Part shown: in pieces, positions 56,297 through 64,000 of the stretch
Numbering within the stretch: the stretch's first letter is position 1
How the letters are laid out: every line of letters begins with the position of its first letter
Translations under genes and position numbers: made by a program
NCBI GenBank assembly: GCA_964371075.1
Contig: CAYJKN010000001.1
Location: forward strand, 248,001-312,000
DNA: 64,000 bases
Source of the DNA: UTCHB3 sp964371075
GTDB lineage: Bacteria; Bacteroidota; Ignavibacteria; Ignavibacteriales; Ignavibacteriaceae
Direction: 5' to 3'
Notes under the pieces: model-generated
The model's database searches: none
The model's input: the letters and a program-made list of their open reading frames with translations, nothing else
Told to the model about the DNA's origin: nothing

Positions 56297-57658
56297 ATGC
56301 TGAAAAACCTCCTCCTCGATACCGATTATTCTAAAAGGATTCTGAAACTCGCACTCCCTGTGATTGCAGGGCTGTCAACACAAATGATCCTGTCACTTGT
56401 GGACACTGCGATGGTGGGACGCCTTCCCGACCCGGGTTATACACTCGCAGCTATGGGCCTTGGGCTCCTTGCAACATGGGCAGTGGTTTCACTCTGTTCT
56501 TCACTGGCAACCGGCACCCATATTCTTGTCGCCCGTCGATACGGGGAATCTGATTATCAGGCGATAAGTGATGTCCTGTTTAATTCCTTACTTCTGACTG
56601 TAGCTCTTGGACTTGTGATAGCTTGTCTTGGGTGGGTTACATCCGATATTGTTTCAAATCTCCTGTCTAAGGATGATAAAGTTGCAGATTATGCCTCTCA
56701 GTATATGAAATGGCGTTATCTGGGACTCCCCTTCTTTATGATAACTGTTTCCTTTAGAGGATTCTTTTTTGGAACAGGAAACACCAAAGTATTTATGGTT
56801 TCTGCCATAATCATAAATATTTTGAATATCCTCTTTAATTATATGTTTATATTTGGGAAATTAGGGGCACCCGAGATGGGAATTGCAGGAGCTTCCCTTG
56901 GTTCATCTCTTGCCACTGTGGTTGATGCAATTTATTATTTTCTTGTATTTTTTGGTTCCAAATATTATCGCCACCGATATCAATTTAAAAAGAGTCTCAA
57001 GCTTCATTCTGCTATTATAAAATCAATCCTCAAGCTTTCAATACCTGTTTCGTTCCAGAATGTATTTATACTTATCGGTTTTCTTTCCTTTGTAGCAATC
57101 ACAGGACTGCTGGGAATTAATCAGCAGGCAGCGAGTCAAGCAATCATTTCAACTCTTTTTATCTCATTCTTGCCGTCTAATGGATTTGGAGTGGCTGCTC
57201 AAACTCTGATTGGTAATGAAGTTGGGAAAAACAATATAACCGCAGCAAAAAAATATGGATATGAAACAGCCAAACTTGCGACCATTTACACACTTGCACT
57301 ATCCATTGTTTTTATCTTTTTCCCCCATCTGTTGTTGATAATAACAACTGATGAAGTTGCAGTAATTGAACAGGCGCTTCCTGCCATAAAACTGGCTGGT
57401 ATAGCACAGATATTTTTTGGGGCTGGAGTCGTTTTTGCTTATGGATTGCAATCTGTAGGAAAAACTTATTTTGTCATGACAACCGAGGTAATCACAAATC
57501 TGTTAATTTTTGTTCCGGCAAGTTATTATCTGGGTATTTATCTCGAAGGAGGTTTAAGGGGTGCATGGTCGGCTCTTATTCTTTATACCACACTCTACCT
57601 GATTTTTATGTTTATAAAATTTTACAAAGGTAACTGGCAGAATCTTAAAAAAATCTAA
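56297..57658 (+). CDS. MATE family efflux transporter
   Basis: A 453-residue transporter with 12 hydrophobic segments. MATE features include the N-terminal LSLVDTAMVGRLPD motif and the second-half GVAAQTLIGNEVGKN. It differs clearly from the MATE gene at 7970 and looks DinF-like. It converges with the MFS gene, overlapping by 4 bp; the hybrid kinase gene ends 60 nt upstream. The substrate is unknown. Confidence 0.92.
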   Translation: MLKNLLLDTDYSKRILKLALPVIAGLSTQMILSLVDTAMVGRLPDPGYTLAAMGLGLLATWAVVSLCSSLATGTHILVARRYGESDYQAISDVLFNSLLLTVALGLVIACLGWVTSDIVSNLLSKDDKVADYASQYMKWRYLGLPFFMITVSFRGFFFGTGNTKVFMVSAIIINILNILFNYMFIFGKLGAPEMGIAGASLGSSLATVVDAIYYFLVFFGSKYYRHRYQFKKSLKLHSAIIKSILKLSIPVSFQNVFILIGFLSFVAITGLLGINQQAASQAIISTLFISFLPSNGFGVAAQTLIGNEVGKNNITAAKKYGYETAKLATIYTLALSIVFIFFPHLLLIITTDEVAVIEQALPAIKLAGIAQIFFGAGVVFAYGLQSVGKTYFVMTTEVITNLLIFVPASYYLGIYLEGGLRGAWSALILYTTLYLIFMFIKFYKGNWQNLKKI

Positions 57659-58872
57659 TCTTTTTTGAAGAGAGGTGTTATCAACGCAAGTGATATAAAA
57701 AAGAGTCCAACGGCAAGAAATGGATATCTCACCCCTAATAGAGTGACCAGCTTCCCTGAAATAACCGACCCTACAATTACTCCCAATGTTTGAGAACTTG
57801 TAGCCAGGGCCAATAGACCACCCTTGTTTCGTTCACTCGCCTGTTTTGATATCTGAGTAAACAATACCGGAACTATGATACCATAACTTAATCCCAAAAC
57901 AATCCTCACCGGCACCAGCCAATAAATATTTGGAATAAAGGGATGGAAACAGTACATTATTCCTGTCCCCAAAGAGGCCAGTCCAAGAATCCTTTTTAAA
58001 CTTATTTTGTCAACAATCTTACTAAAATAGACTGAACTGACAGTGGAAAATATCCCGAGAATACTGTAAAGCGCCCCGGCTTGAAGTGCAAGTGAAAAAG
58101 CACCACTTCGTTCAAAACTCTCAACATACAATACAAAAATGGGTCTAACCGAGGCAATTCCAAGTGAGGTTAAAAGAATAAGCCCGGCTGTCCCAAATAA
58201 AATTCTGTTATTAATTAAAATCTTAAAATTATCTCTAACCCTTATTTCTCTTTCTGTGGTCTTCTCATTTTTGCTTTCTTCCACAAAAAATATGACCACA
58301 AATGCCAGAATTGCCATGATAATACCAACTATCAGGAAAACACCCCGGAAACCAAAAATTGTTGAGAGAAGTCCCCCTATTATCGGACCAACAACCACTC
58401 CACCGTTACTTGCCGACTGCAACATGCTGATCGAGTAACCTTGTCTCTCTTTTGGTGCAATTGTGGTAATAAGCGACATTGCTGCGACATTAAATCCACT
58501 CAGTGTTCCCTGAAGCAGGCGAATTCCCAACAACCAGTAAACATCAGGAACAAAATAGATCAACAATTGTGCAAGAGCCAGCCCAAATAGGGCCCTAATG
58601 GCCATCAGTTTCCTGCCACTGCGGTCACCCAATGTCCCCCATAGAGGTTGAACAAGAAAAGAGGTTATAAATGGACCTGCAAACACTAACCCACTCCACA
58701 CAGCAGTCTGATTGGTGTCTGTAATTCCGAGGTCCCTTATGAAAAGTGGAAGAAATGGAACAAGAGCACTCATACCACTCATCGCGATGAACTGGCAGAC
58801 CGAAAGTATCAGTAGTGTCCGTTTCCAGCTACCCCCTTCAACCGGAGATAAAGATTTTTTCATAGGAGGCAT
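57655..58872 (-). CDS. Major facilitator superfamily transporter
   Basis: A 405-residue protein with 12 hydrophobic helices. The MFS loop 2-3 motif is WGTLGDRSGRKLM (about 80-92), and motif C-like GVVVGPIIGGLLSTIFGFRG is at about 155-175, a pattern typical of drug:H+ antiporters such as MdtG or TetA. No regulator is adjacent. The second ATG (M4) is also a possible start. Confidence 0.9.
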   Translation of the reverse strand: MPPMKKSLSPVEGGSWKRTLLILSVCQFIAMSGMSALVPFLPLFIRDLGITDTNQTAVWSGLVFAGPFITSFLVQPLWGTLGDRSGRKLMAIRALFGLALAQLLIYFVPDVYWLLGIRLLQGTLSGFNVAAMSLITTIAPKERQGYSISMLQSASNGGVVVGPIIGGLLSTIFGFRGVFLIVGIIMAILAFVVIFFVEESKNEKTTEREIRVRDNFKILINNRILFGTAGLILLTSLGIASVRPIFVLYVESFERSGAFSLALQAGALYSILGIFSTVSSVYFSKIVDKISLKRILGLASLGTGIMYCFHPFIPNIYWLVPVRIVLGLSYGIIVPVLFTQISKQASERNKGGLLALATSSQTLGVIVGSVISGKLVTLLGVRYPFLAVGLFFISLALITPLFKKD

Positions 58873-58928
58873 TTTTAATATAAAAAAGTACTAATTTGTA
58901 CTTTAAAAATGATAAATTTTAAGTTGCT

Positions 58929-61274
58929 GTGAAAACATTCAAATACTCTATTCTTTTAATTTTTATCTCGTTCGTCTCTGTTCTCCATGGGCAGTCGCTC
59001 GATTCATTGCTTTCAATCCTGCCAAAAACTCCTGTAAAAGATAAACCTGCTCTGCTGGCCCAAATCTCTTACTATTTTAAAGATCGTGACCCCTCGCGTG
59101 GACTTGTTTACGCCGCCGAAGCAGCTAAATTGGCAAAAATTCAAGGTGATTTCCTGGCAGAGGGTACCGCCTATTCATCGTTTTCCATCAATTATATAAA
59201 TCTCAACAACTACGATTCGGCAGTTACATTTGCTCTAAAAGCAAAAGCTCTGGGTGAAAAACATAAACTCCCTGCCCTGCTTGGTGACGCCAATAATTAT
59301 ATAGGTCTTGTTTTCTATTTCCTAGGAAATGTTAAACAATCAATAGTTTTTTACGCCGAATCTCTTCGACAACGAAAAATTGAAAACAACCCGGATAAGT
59401 TGTCAAAAATCTATAATAATCTTTCTCTTGCTTACAGGATGATTGGTGATCTGAATCAAGCCGAATCATTCCTTAGGATATCGATCGAATTAAAACGGCA
59501 ACTCAAGGATGAGCTCTCTCTTGCAAGGTCATTTTCGAACCTGGCATATATCTATCGCCAAAAGAAAGATTTTGAAACCGGACTAAAATATATCGATACT
59601 GCCTTGGCTATCTGTGTAAAAAATAATTATGAAGCAGGAAAAGCAGTGTGTTATGATAATTACGCTGATATTTATTCTGCAAAAGGAGACATAAAAAAGG
59701 CAATTGAAACAATTGAGTTGGCAACAGAAATCTACAGAAACACTAAAGATGTTCGAGGTGAGTGCCAGGGATTGTTGAAACTTGCAGGGTATGATAAACA
59801 ACTTAAAAACTACAACAAGGCGGCAGTTAAGCTTCAGGAGGTCGTCAGACTGTCTACGAATTTAAAAATAACCAATCTACAGACTGAGGCCTTTATTCAG
59901 CTGTTTTATGTTTCCAAAATGATGGGTGATACACCCGGTGCCATGAAATATGCTGAGTTTTTGATATCCAAGCGTGACAGTCTTTTTACCGGTTCCATTT
60001 ACAATAATGTACTTCTTAAGGGGATTGAATACGAAATTCGACTGAAGGATAATGAGATACAAAACCTGTCGGAAAAACAGGTTATTTTGGATTTACAAAA
60101 TGAAAAAAGGTTTATGATAGTGCTTGTTATTGCAGCTATCTTTTTCCTTCTGCTTATCTCCTTCATCATCATCTATCGCCAAAAAAGATCTTTGCATAAA
60201 GTAACTCAGGATATGATAAACTCAATCACTGATCCATTTATGCTTCTTAACGCTGACACAGGTGAGGTTATATTAAGGAATCAACCTTTTGTTAAAGGTA
60301 ATTTTAAGGATATCGATTTTTCTGATAAAATTACGGATGAACGATTAAACCGTATTAAAAACGAAAAATTACCTCTTATTGAAGAAGCATCTTTTACAAA
60401 TTCAAATGGTGAAGAGTTCTTTTTTAACCTGAATTTTTATCCTGTAAAAGGAAAATCAGATTCCGTTGAAAGAATTGTATTGTATGCTGCCAATACCACG
60501 GAAATCAAACTTGCTGAAAAAACCATTCGCACTTATCTCCAAAAACTTAAAGCTTCTGAAGAAGAATTAAAAAAATCGAACGAAAGTAAAGATCAATTGA
60601 TCTCTATTATCGGTCACGACTTAAGAAATCCATTTGTGTTATTAATCAACATTGCTGATATTCTTATCGATGATTATGATACAATGACTGATGAGGAAAA
60701 ATTTAAACTCCTGAAGGATGCTCAAAGAACTGCAATTGCAACACATCAGATACTCGACAATATTTTGAGTTGGACCCGATCCCAGTCGCGTTCGTTTTCG
60801 ATGATCAAAGAACCGGTTAATTTGCATAAAATTGTTAATGATACAATCCTGTCGATTATCCCGTTGGCTGAAGCAAAAGGAATTACCATCGAAAACGAGG
60901 TTCCAAAGCAGATGCCCGAGGCATTGTTCGATAAATTTATGCTTGTTACAATTCTCAGGAATCTGATCAGTAACTCAATTAAATACACCGGAAAAAACGG
61001 GAGTATAGTGATTAATGTCTCAATGAATAATACCTCTCACCTTGTCTTAAAAGTATGTGATACAGGCACAGGTATGACTGCGGATGATATTGAGCAGTTA
61101 ATGGTTGATGATTTTGTAGCCTCAAAACCGGGAACAAATAATGAAAGAGGCACGGGACTTGGTCTGCTTCTCGTTAAAGGTTTCCTGAAACAAAACGGAT
61201 CCAATTTAAAAATAGAAAGTGCCCCGGGAAAGGGCACTTGTGTAATATTTGAACTCGAGAAAAAGAGAAACTGA
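58929..61274 (+). CDS. Two-component sensor histidine kinase with periplasmic TPR domain
   Basis: A 781-residue protein starting with GTG 58929. A signal peptide (YSILLIFISFVSVLHGQ) is followed by about seven TPR repeats (for example NLSLAYRMIGDLNQAESFL), then a membrane helix at about 395-417 (MIVLVIAAIFFLLLISFIII). A PAS-like domain follows, then HisKA with His563 in IIGHDLRNPF, N box ISNSIKYT, G1 DTGTGM and G2 GTGLGLLLV. This periplasmic-TPR kinase layout is common in Bacteroidota. No response regulator is adjacent. Confidence 0.92.
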   Translation: MKTFKYSILLIFISFVSVLHGQSLDSLLSILPKTPVKDKPALLAQISYYFKDRDPSRGLVYAAEAAKLAKIQGDFLAEGTAYSSFSINYINLNNYDSAVTFALKAKALGEKHKLPALLGDANNYIGLVFYFLGNVKQSIVFYAESLRQRKIENNPDKLSKIYNNLSLAYRMIGDLNQAESFLRISIELKRQLKDELSLARSFSNLAYIYRQKKDFETGLKYIDTALAICVKNNYEAGKAVCYDNYADIYSAKGDIKKAIETIELATEIYRNTKDVRGECQGLLKLAGYDKQLKNYNKAAVKLQEVVRLSTNLKITNLQTEAFIQLFYVSKMMGDTPGAMKYAEFLISKRDSLFTGSIYNNVLLKGIEYEIRLKDNEIQNLSEKQVILDLQNEKRFMIVLVIAAIFFLLLISFIIIYRQKRSLHKVTQDMINSITDPFMLLNADTGEVILRNQPFVKGNFKDIDFSDKITDERLNRIKNEKLPLIEEASFTNSNGEEFFFNLNFYPVKGKSDSVERIVLYAANTTEIKLAEKTIRTYLQKLKASEEELKKSNESKDQLISIIGHDLRNPFVLLINIADILIDDYDTMTDEEKFKLLKDAQRTAIATHQILDNILSWTRSQSRSFSMIKEPVNLHKIVNDTILSIIPLAEAKGITIENEVPKQMPEALFDKFMLVTILRNLISNSIKYTGKNGSIVINVSMNNTSHLVLKVCDTGTGMTADDIEQLMVDDFVASKPGTNNERGTGLGLLLVKGFLKQNGSNLKIESAPGKGTCVIFELEKKRN

Positions 61275-61277
61275 GGG

Positions 61278-61964
61278 TTAAACCCCTCTTAATATTTCAG
61301 TCAACATCTCTTCGATACCGCCAAAACGGGTTTCGTAATCCATCTGACTACGCCTGATTACTTCATGAGCCTCTTCCCTGCCATATATATGAGTTATCTC
61401 TGTTCTCGACTTTGATGAACCGGGGATATCTTTATATGTAAGGAAATAATGCCTTAGTCTCTCAACCAAAGAAGGTGGACACTCGTGAATATCTCGCATG
61501 TTGCCGTAAATTGCGTCACCTTTCATCACGGCAATTATCTTGTCGTCCGCTTCGTCACCATCCAACATTCTCAGGCCGCCAATTGGAATCGCTTCGAGGG
61601 TTATTCCCCCCATTGTGATCGTTTTTTCAGCCAGCACACATATATCAAGTGGATCGCCATCTCCTATGATTCCTTTTCTGCCGGTTTTTTCGTCACAATA
61701 TGCTGCAACATTTTCAGCGCAGAAAGTTTGTGGAATCAAACCATACATCGAGGGGCTAACATTTGAAAACCGTTGTGGTCTGTCAACTTTTAGATATCCT
61801 GTCTGTTTGTCGATTTCATATTTGACAGTATCAGTGGGAACAATCTCAACAAAAACCGTAACTTTTTCGGGGGCATTATCCCCGATTGGAATTCCGTGCC
61901 ACGGATGGGGTTTAAACAAGAGCCCCATCATTTTCCAGATGGGGTCTTTTTTGGGATCAAGCAT
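61278..61964 (-). CDS. ppa: Inorganic pyrophosphatase (soluble, family I)
   Basis: A 228-residue cytosolic enzyme hydrolysing PPi to phosphate. The metal-site signature is GDGDPLDICVL, with a later DEADDKIIAV and YGLIPQTF. The N-terminal extension before VTVFVEIVP is typical of the longer eukaryote-like bacterial group. It converges with the TPR kinase gene, 3 bp apart. Confidence 0.93.
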   Translation of the reverse strand: MLDPKKDPIWKMMGLLFKPHPWHGIPIGDNAPEKVTVFVEIVPTDTVKYEIDKQTGYLKVDRPQRFSNVSPSMYGLIPQTFCAENVAAYCDEKTGRKGIIGDGDPLDICVLAEKTITMGGITLEAIPIGGLRMLDGDEADDKIIAVMKGDAIYGNMRDIHECPPSLVERLRHYFLTYKDIPGSSKSRTEITHIYGREEAHEVIRRSQMDYETRFGGIEEMLTEILRGV

Positions 61965-62010
61965 TTTTGACTCTTAAAATTTTAGGTAAAAAAGATTTAC
62001 AGTTACAGTC

Positions 62011-62655
62011 TTATTGACCAAAATTACTGTTTTCCATCGATTTGTAGCCTGCGGGAATTTCGAACATTGACGCAGGAACATCCATCATTTCATACTTTGT
62101 AAGTTCAAGTACTTTGGTCTCTTTGTCACCATCTTTTTTCAAAATCAAAACCGGAAACTGTGATGCTAAGTCTTTCATTTCAGCAAAAAGTTGTGGTCCG
62201 TTATTCTCTTGTCCTGCGAGTTTAAAGAGGAAAAATCCACCAATCTCTTTTGTGAACCAGGCAATCATGTCACCTTCTTCTTTACTTTTAATCAGATATT
62301 TTTCACATGGCAGACCATTGATGGTTTTGGTTTCTCCGGTTTTTACAATACTGGTTTCATCTTTCAAGGTATCAGCTTTCATATTAGCCTCACCCATCGG
62401 CATCTCCATATACATTTTCATAGGATGCAGAACCATTAAAACCTTGTCTTCTTTCATCATGAGGGTTACTGACATCCCTTGCTCTTCGATCGAAAAAGCA
62501 GCATCTTTACCGTTGGTGTAATATTCCAATGGTTTTAGATTCCCCGATTCTTCATCAAAAATGGAAAGTGTTACTTTGCCTTCAAAAATTTGAGCATTAA
62601 CTGCAAAGCTCAAAACAAAAAATGTTAACAGAGAGATATATCGAATTTTAAACAT
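62011..62655 (-). CDS. Secreted DUF4412-like protein
   Basis: A 214-residue protein. I start at ATG 62655 (AAGGT upstream), where the signal peptide FKIRYISLLTFFVLSFAVNAQ begins; an open frame extends to 62745 but adds a hydrophilic lead. The mature part has strands of the DUF4412 type, with LMMKEDKVLMVLHPMKMYMEM and GLPCEKYLIKSK, a periplasmic lipoprotein-carrier-like beta fold. Function unknown. Confidence 0.75.
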   Translation of the reverse strand: MFKIRYISLLTFFVLSFAVNAQIFEGKVTLSIFDEESGNLKPLEYYTNGKDAAFSIEEQGMSVTLMMKEDKVLMVLHPMKMYMEMPMGEANMKADTLKDETSIVKTGETKTINGLPCEKYLIKSKEEGDMIAWFTKEIGGFFLFKLAGQENNGPQLFAEMKDLASQFPVLILKKDGDKETKVLELTKYEMMDVPASMFEIPAGYKSMENSNFGQ

Positions 62656-62719
62656 GGAATTACCTTTTGTTGTGTGATGAGTATTAAATAAAATTCTAAA
62701 TGGAAAATGTAAAGATAAT

Positions 62720-62812
62720 GGACAAAGTCTAATAAAATGCACCATTTGTCACCGGGATTGATGCTATTTAATTGTTATGTGAAATATGACACTTCACATT
62801 TTGACTTTGTCC
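62720..62812. repeat. Nested inverted repeats between DUF4412 and DUF4249 genes
   Basis: GGACAAAGTC (62720-62729) and GACTTTGTCC (62803-62812) are exact inverted copies 73 nt apart. Between them lies ATGTGAA (62777-62783) with TTCACAT (62793-62799). They lie in the upstream region of the DUF4412 gene and could be a pair of operators or an RNA structure. No known consensus fits exactly. Confidence 0.5.
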
Positions 62813-62830
62813 ACTAAAAGGATTTCTAAA

Positions 62831-63709
62831 CTATTTGGTAATAGTGAATGTAGCCTCTCTTTTAACGGCGGAGGCAAACACCCCAATCCCATCTCCTTTA
62901 ATATTAATTAAAGGCTCATGAAAATTTCCTTCCATATCTTTTACATTAGCAGCGGTGATGGCAAAGTTTCTGAAATTTTGATCACCGGCATAAACCACCA
63001 CCTTGTATGAATCATAAAACCAGGAATGAAACCTGCGGATTCCAATTCCATAATTCACGGGTGAAGCCGTAATGATATTTTGAGCCATAACCGACTGAAA
63101 CACAAAGTTGTTAAAATCCTTTTCAACATCCTTTTTATCAAGATTTGGCATAAATGAGTTATCGTAGATAAAGTTTTCTAATGTCGGGTTCCTTGGTAAC
63201 ACTGAAATCAAATAAAAATCAACTCCCGGAATTGTTGAAAATTCAACCAATGGAAGCGACTCATCTGAATATTTAAAGGTTCCAAGATTGGAATTTACCA
63301 GTGTAAAATCATGAGACGGTGTTGTAGTTTCTGAGGTGGCTGAATACATTTTCCCGTCAATCTCAGCAGATACTTCAAGTTTATACACTGTAGCATACTC
63401 AACTGTCACTTTATTTGTTCCATAACTTTTACGCACAGGATCATATTCCAAAAGAGTCCCGTTGATGGTAACCACCACTTTATTTTCTGTCGGGGTCAAC
63501 ACAAACTGATTTGAATCAATCTTTGAGCTCAAAGGGAAATTTCTGGATATTACAATCTCTTTAATTTCCTCTCCGGGATAAATAAAAGCATTTACAACTA
63601 TTTTAGGTTCATAACTGAAGGATAACGGATCAACAGATGGATCACCACATCCATTCAAAAACATTAGTGCTGTCAGCAATACAGCTGATAGATATAATTT
63701 CATTTTCAT
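62831..63709 (-). CDS. DUF4249 outer-membrane lipoprotein
   Basis: A 292-residue lipoprotein with signal LYLSAVLLTALMFLNGC and lipid-attachment Cys21. The start is supported by AAAGGAG upstream. DUF4249 proteins are Ig-like, surface or periplasmic partners of TonB-dependent receptors in Bacteroidota (PKIVVNAFIYPGEE, SRNFPLSS). It follows the receptor gene by 13 nt, the standard pairing. The ligand is unknown. Confidence 0.87.
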   Translation of the reverse strand: MKMKLYLSAVLLTALMFLNGCGDPSVDPLSFSYEPKIVVNAFIYPGEEIKEIVISRNFPLSSKIDSNQFVLTPTENKVVVTINGTLLEYDPVRKSYGTNKVTVEYATVYKLEVSAEIDGKMYSATSETTTPSHDFTLVNSNLGTFKYSDESLPLVEFSTIPGVDFYLISVLPRNPTLENFIYDNSFMPNLDKKDVEKDFNNFVFQSVMAQNIITASPVNYGIGIRRFHSWFYDSYKVVVYAGDQNFRNFAITAANVKDMEGNFHEPLINIKGDGIGVFASAVKREATFTITK

Positions 63710-63722
63710 TTTAATTTCTCCT

Positions 63723-64000
63723 TTAGAATGTAATCGTAAAACCGAGACTTGGCAGAAGTGGAAGCATATTCACTTCCTCGATTGTTTGTACAATCGAATC
63801 TCCAATTTTCTCCTGTTTATAGTTGACAAACCAGATATTTTTTCTGTTACCGATGTTATATATCTGCAAAGTCACTCCAAGTTTCCAGTTCCCATAGTTT
63901 TTTTCATATCCCAGACTAAAATCAAGTCGTGAATAAGCAGGTAATCTTGTCCCGTTTATCGAACCCGGATATAACAAGTAACCCGGATTATTCTCAGGAA
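63723..64000 (-). CDS. TonB-dependent receptor, C-terminal fragment (5' end outside window)
   Basis: The frame is open to the window edge, giving 92 residues including NPGY, LPAYSRLDFSLGYEKNYGNW and a C-terminal aromatic LGFTITF, the last barrel strand. It is the end of an outer-membrane active-transport receptor. The pairing with DUF4249 just downstream supports this. Confidence 0.85.
   Translation of the reverse strand, partial: PENNPGYLLYPGSINGTRLPAYSRLDFSLGYEKNYGNWKLGVTLQIYNIGNRKNIWFVNYKQEKIGDSIVQTIEEVNMLPLLPSLGFTITF

Noticed and set aside
61272..61287. Short GAGGG/CCCTC hairpin at the end of the TPR kinase gene
   Set aside because: The stem is only 5 bp and has no T run on either strand, so it is too weak to call a terminator.
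62777..62799. Possible CRP-type site (TGTGA and TCACA half-sites)
   Set aside because: The half-sites are separated by 11 nt, not the 6 nt of the CRP consensus, so I list it only as an inverted repeat.

Overview
The window looks like one chromosomal segment of a low-GC, Gram-negative bacterium of the Bacteroidota/Chlorobiota/Ignavibacteriota group, most likely an Ignavibacteria-like lineage. The evidence is a giant SprA-type protein (type IX secretion translocon), a TonB-dependent receptor followed by a DUF4249 lipoprotein, a TTTG-N19-TAnnTTTG promoter in front of a tRNA, and many secreted WD40 and TPR proteins. Clear Shine-Dalgarno sites occur before several genes (about 63700, 45085, 7865, 11510), which argues against a typical Flavobacteriia or Bacteroidia member. 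I see no insertion sequence, prophage, CRISPR array or conjugation gene; the segment reads as ordinary chromosome with some unusual proteins.

Layout. 1-9.3 kb: the 3' end of groEL, a very large TPR/triple-AAA+ ATPase, a queuosine-precursor transporter, a four-cysteine protein of unknown function, a PspC/toastrack envelope-stress pair and a MATE exporter. 9.4-9.7 kb: two serine tRNAs. 9.8-14.2 kb: a GNAT enzyme, small envelope and VOC proteins, an SbtA-like permease and murB. 14.3-18.7 kb: a tight operon of permease, hydantoinase/oxoprolinase-like protein and NanE-like epimerase, which looks like an uncharacterised catabolic route. 18.8-25.9 kb: a secreted beta-propeller/caspase-like protein, a methyltransferase and the tail-specific protease.

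26-31.6 kb: the two methylmalonyl-CoA mutase subunits and their MeaB chaperone, with a hairpin terminator or attenuator between mutB and meaB. 31.6-40.4 kb: a lipase-like hydrolase, a GDPD-like protein and sprA. SprA's signal-anchor segment lies upstream of any canonical start codon, implying an AUU start. 40.5-45.1 kb: a four-gene operon of methionine gamma-lyase-like enzyme, alanine-dehydrogenase-like protein with its catalytic His replaced by Asn, CoA-transferase and metallophosphatase. This could feed 2-oxobutyrate/propionyl-CoA towards the mutase system.

45-50 kb: a YfiM-like protein, a sigma-54 activator, a HIT protein, an M1 peptidase and purM. 50-61.3 kb: signalling and transport: a secreted WD40 protein, a partner-switching module (two STAS proteins and an RsbW-like kinase) cotranscribed with a MauE/thioredoxin-like protein, a hybrid histidine kinase, MATE and MFS transporters, and a TPR histidine kinase. 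61-64 kb: inorganic pyrophosphatase, a DUF4412-like secreted protein, a DUF4249 lipoprotein and the 3' end of a TonB-dependent receptor.

Functions were assigned by reading motifs, without database searches. The best candidates for unexplored biology are the TPR/triple-AAA protein, the permease/hydantoinase/NanE cassette and the propeller-caspase.
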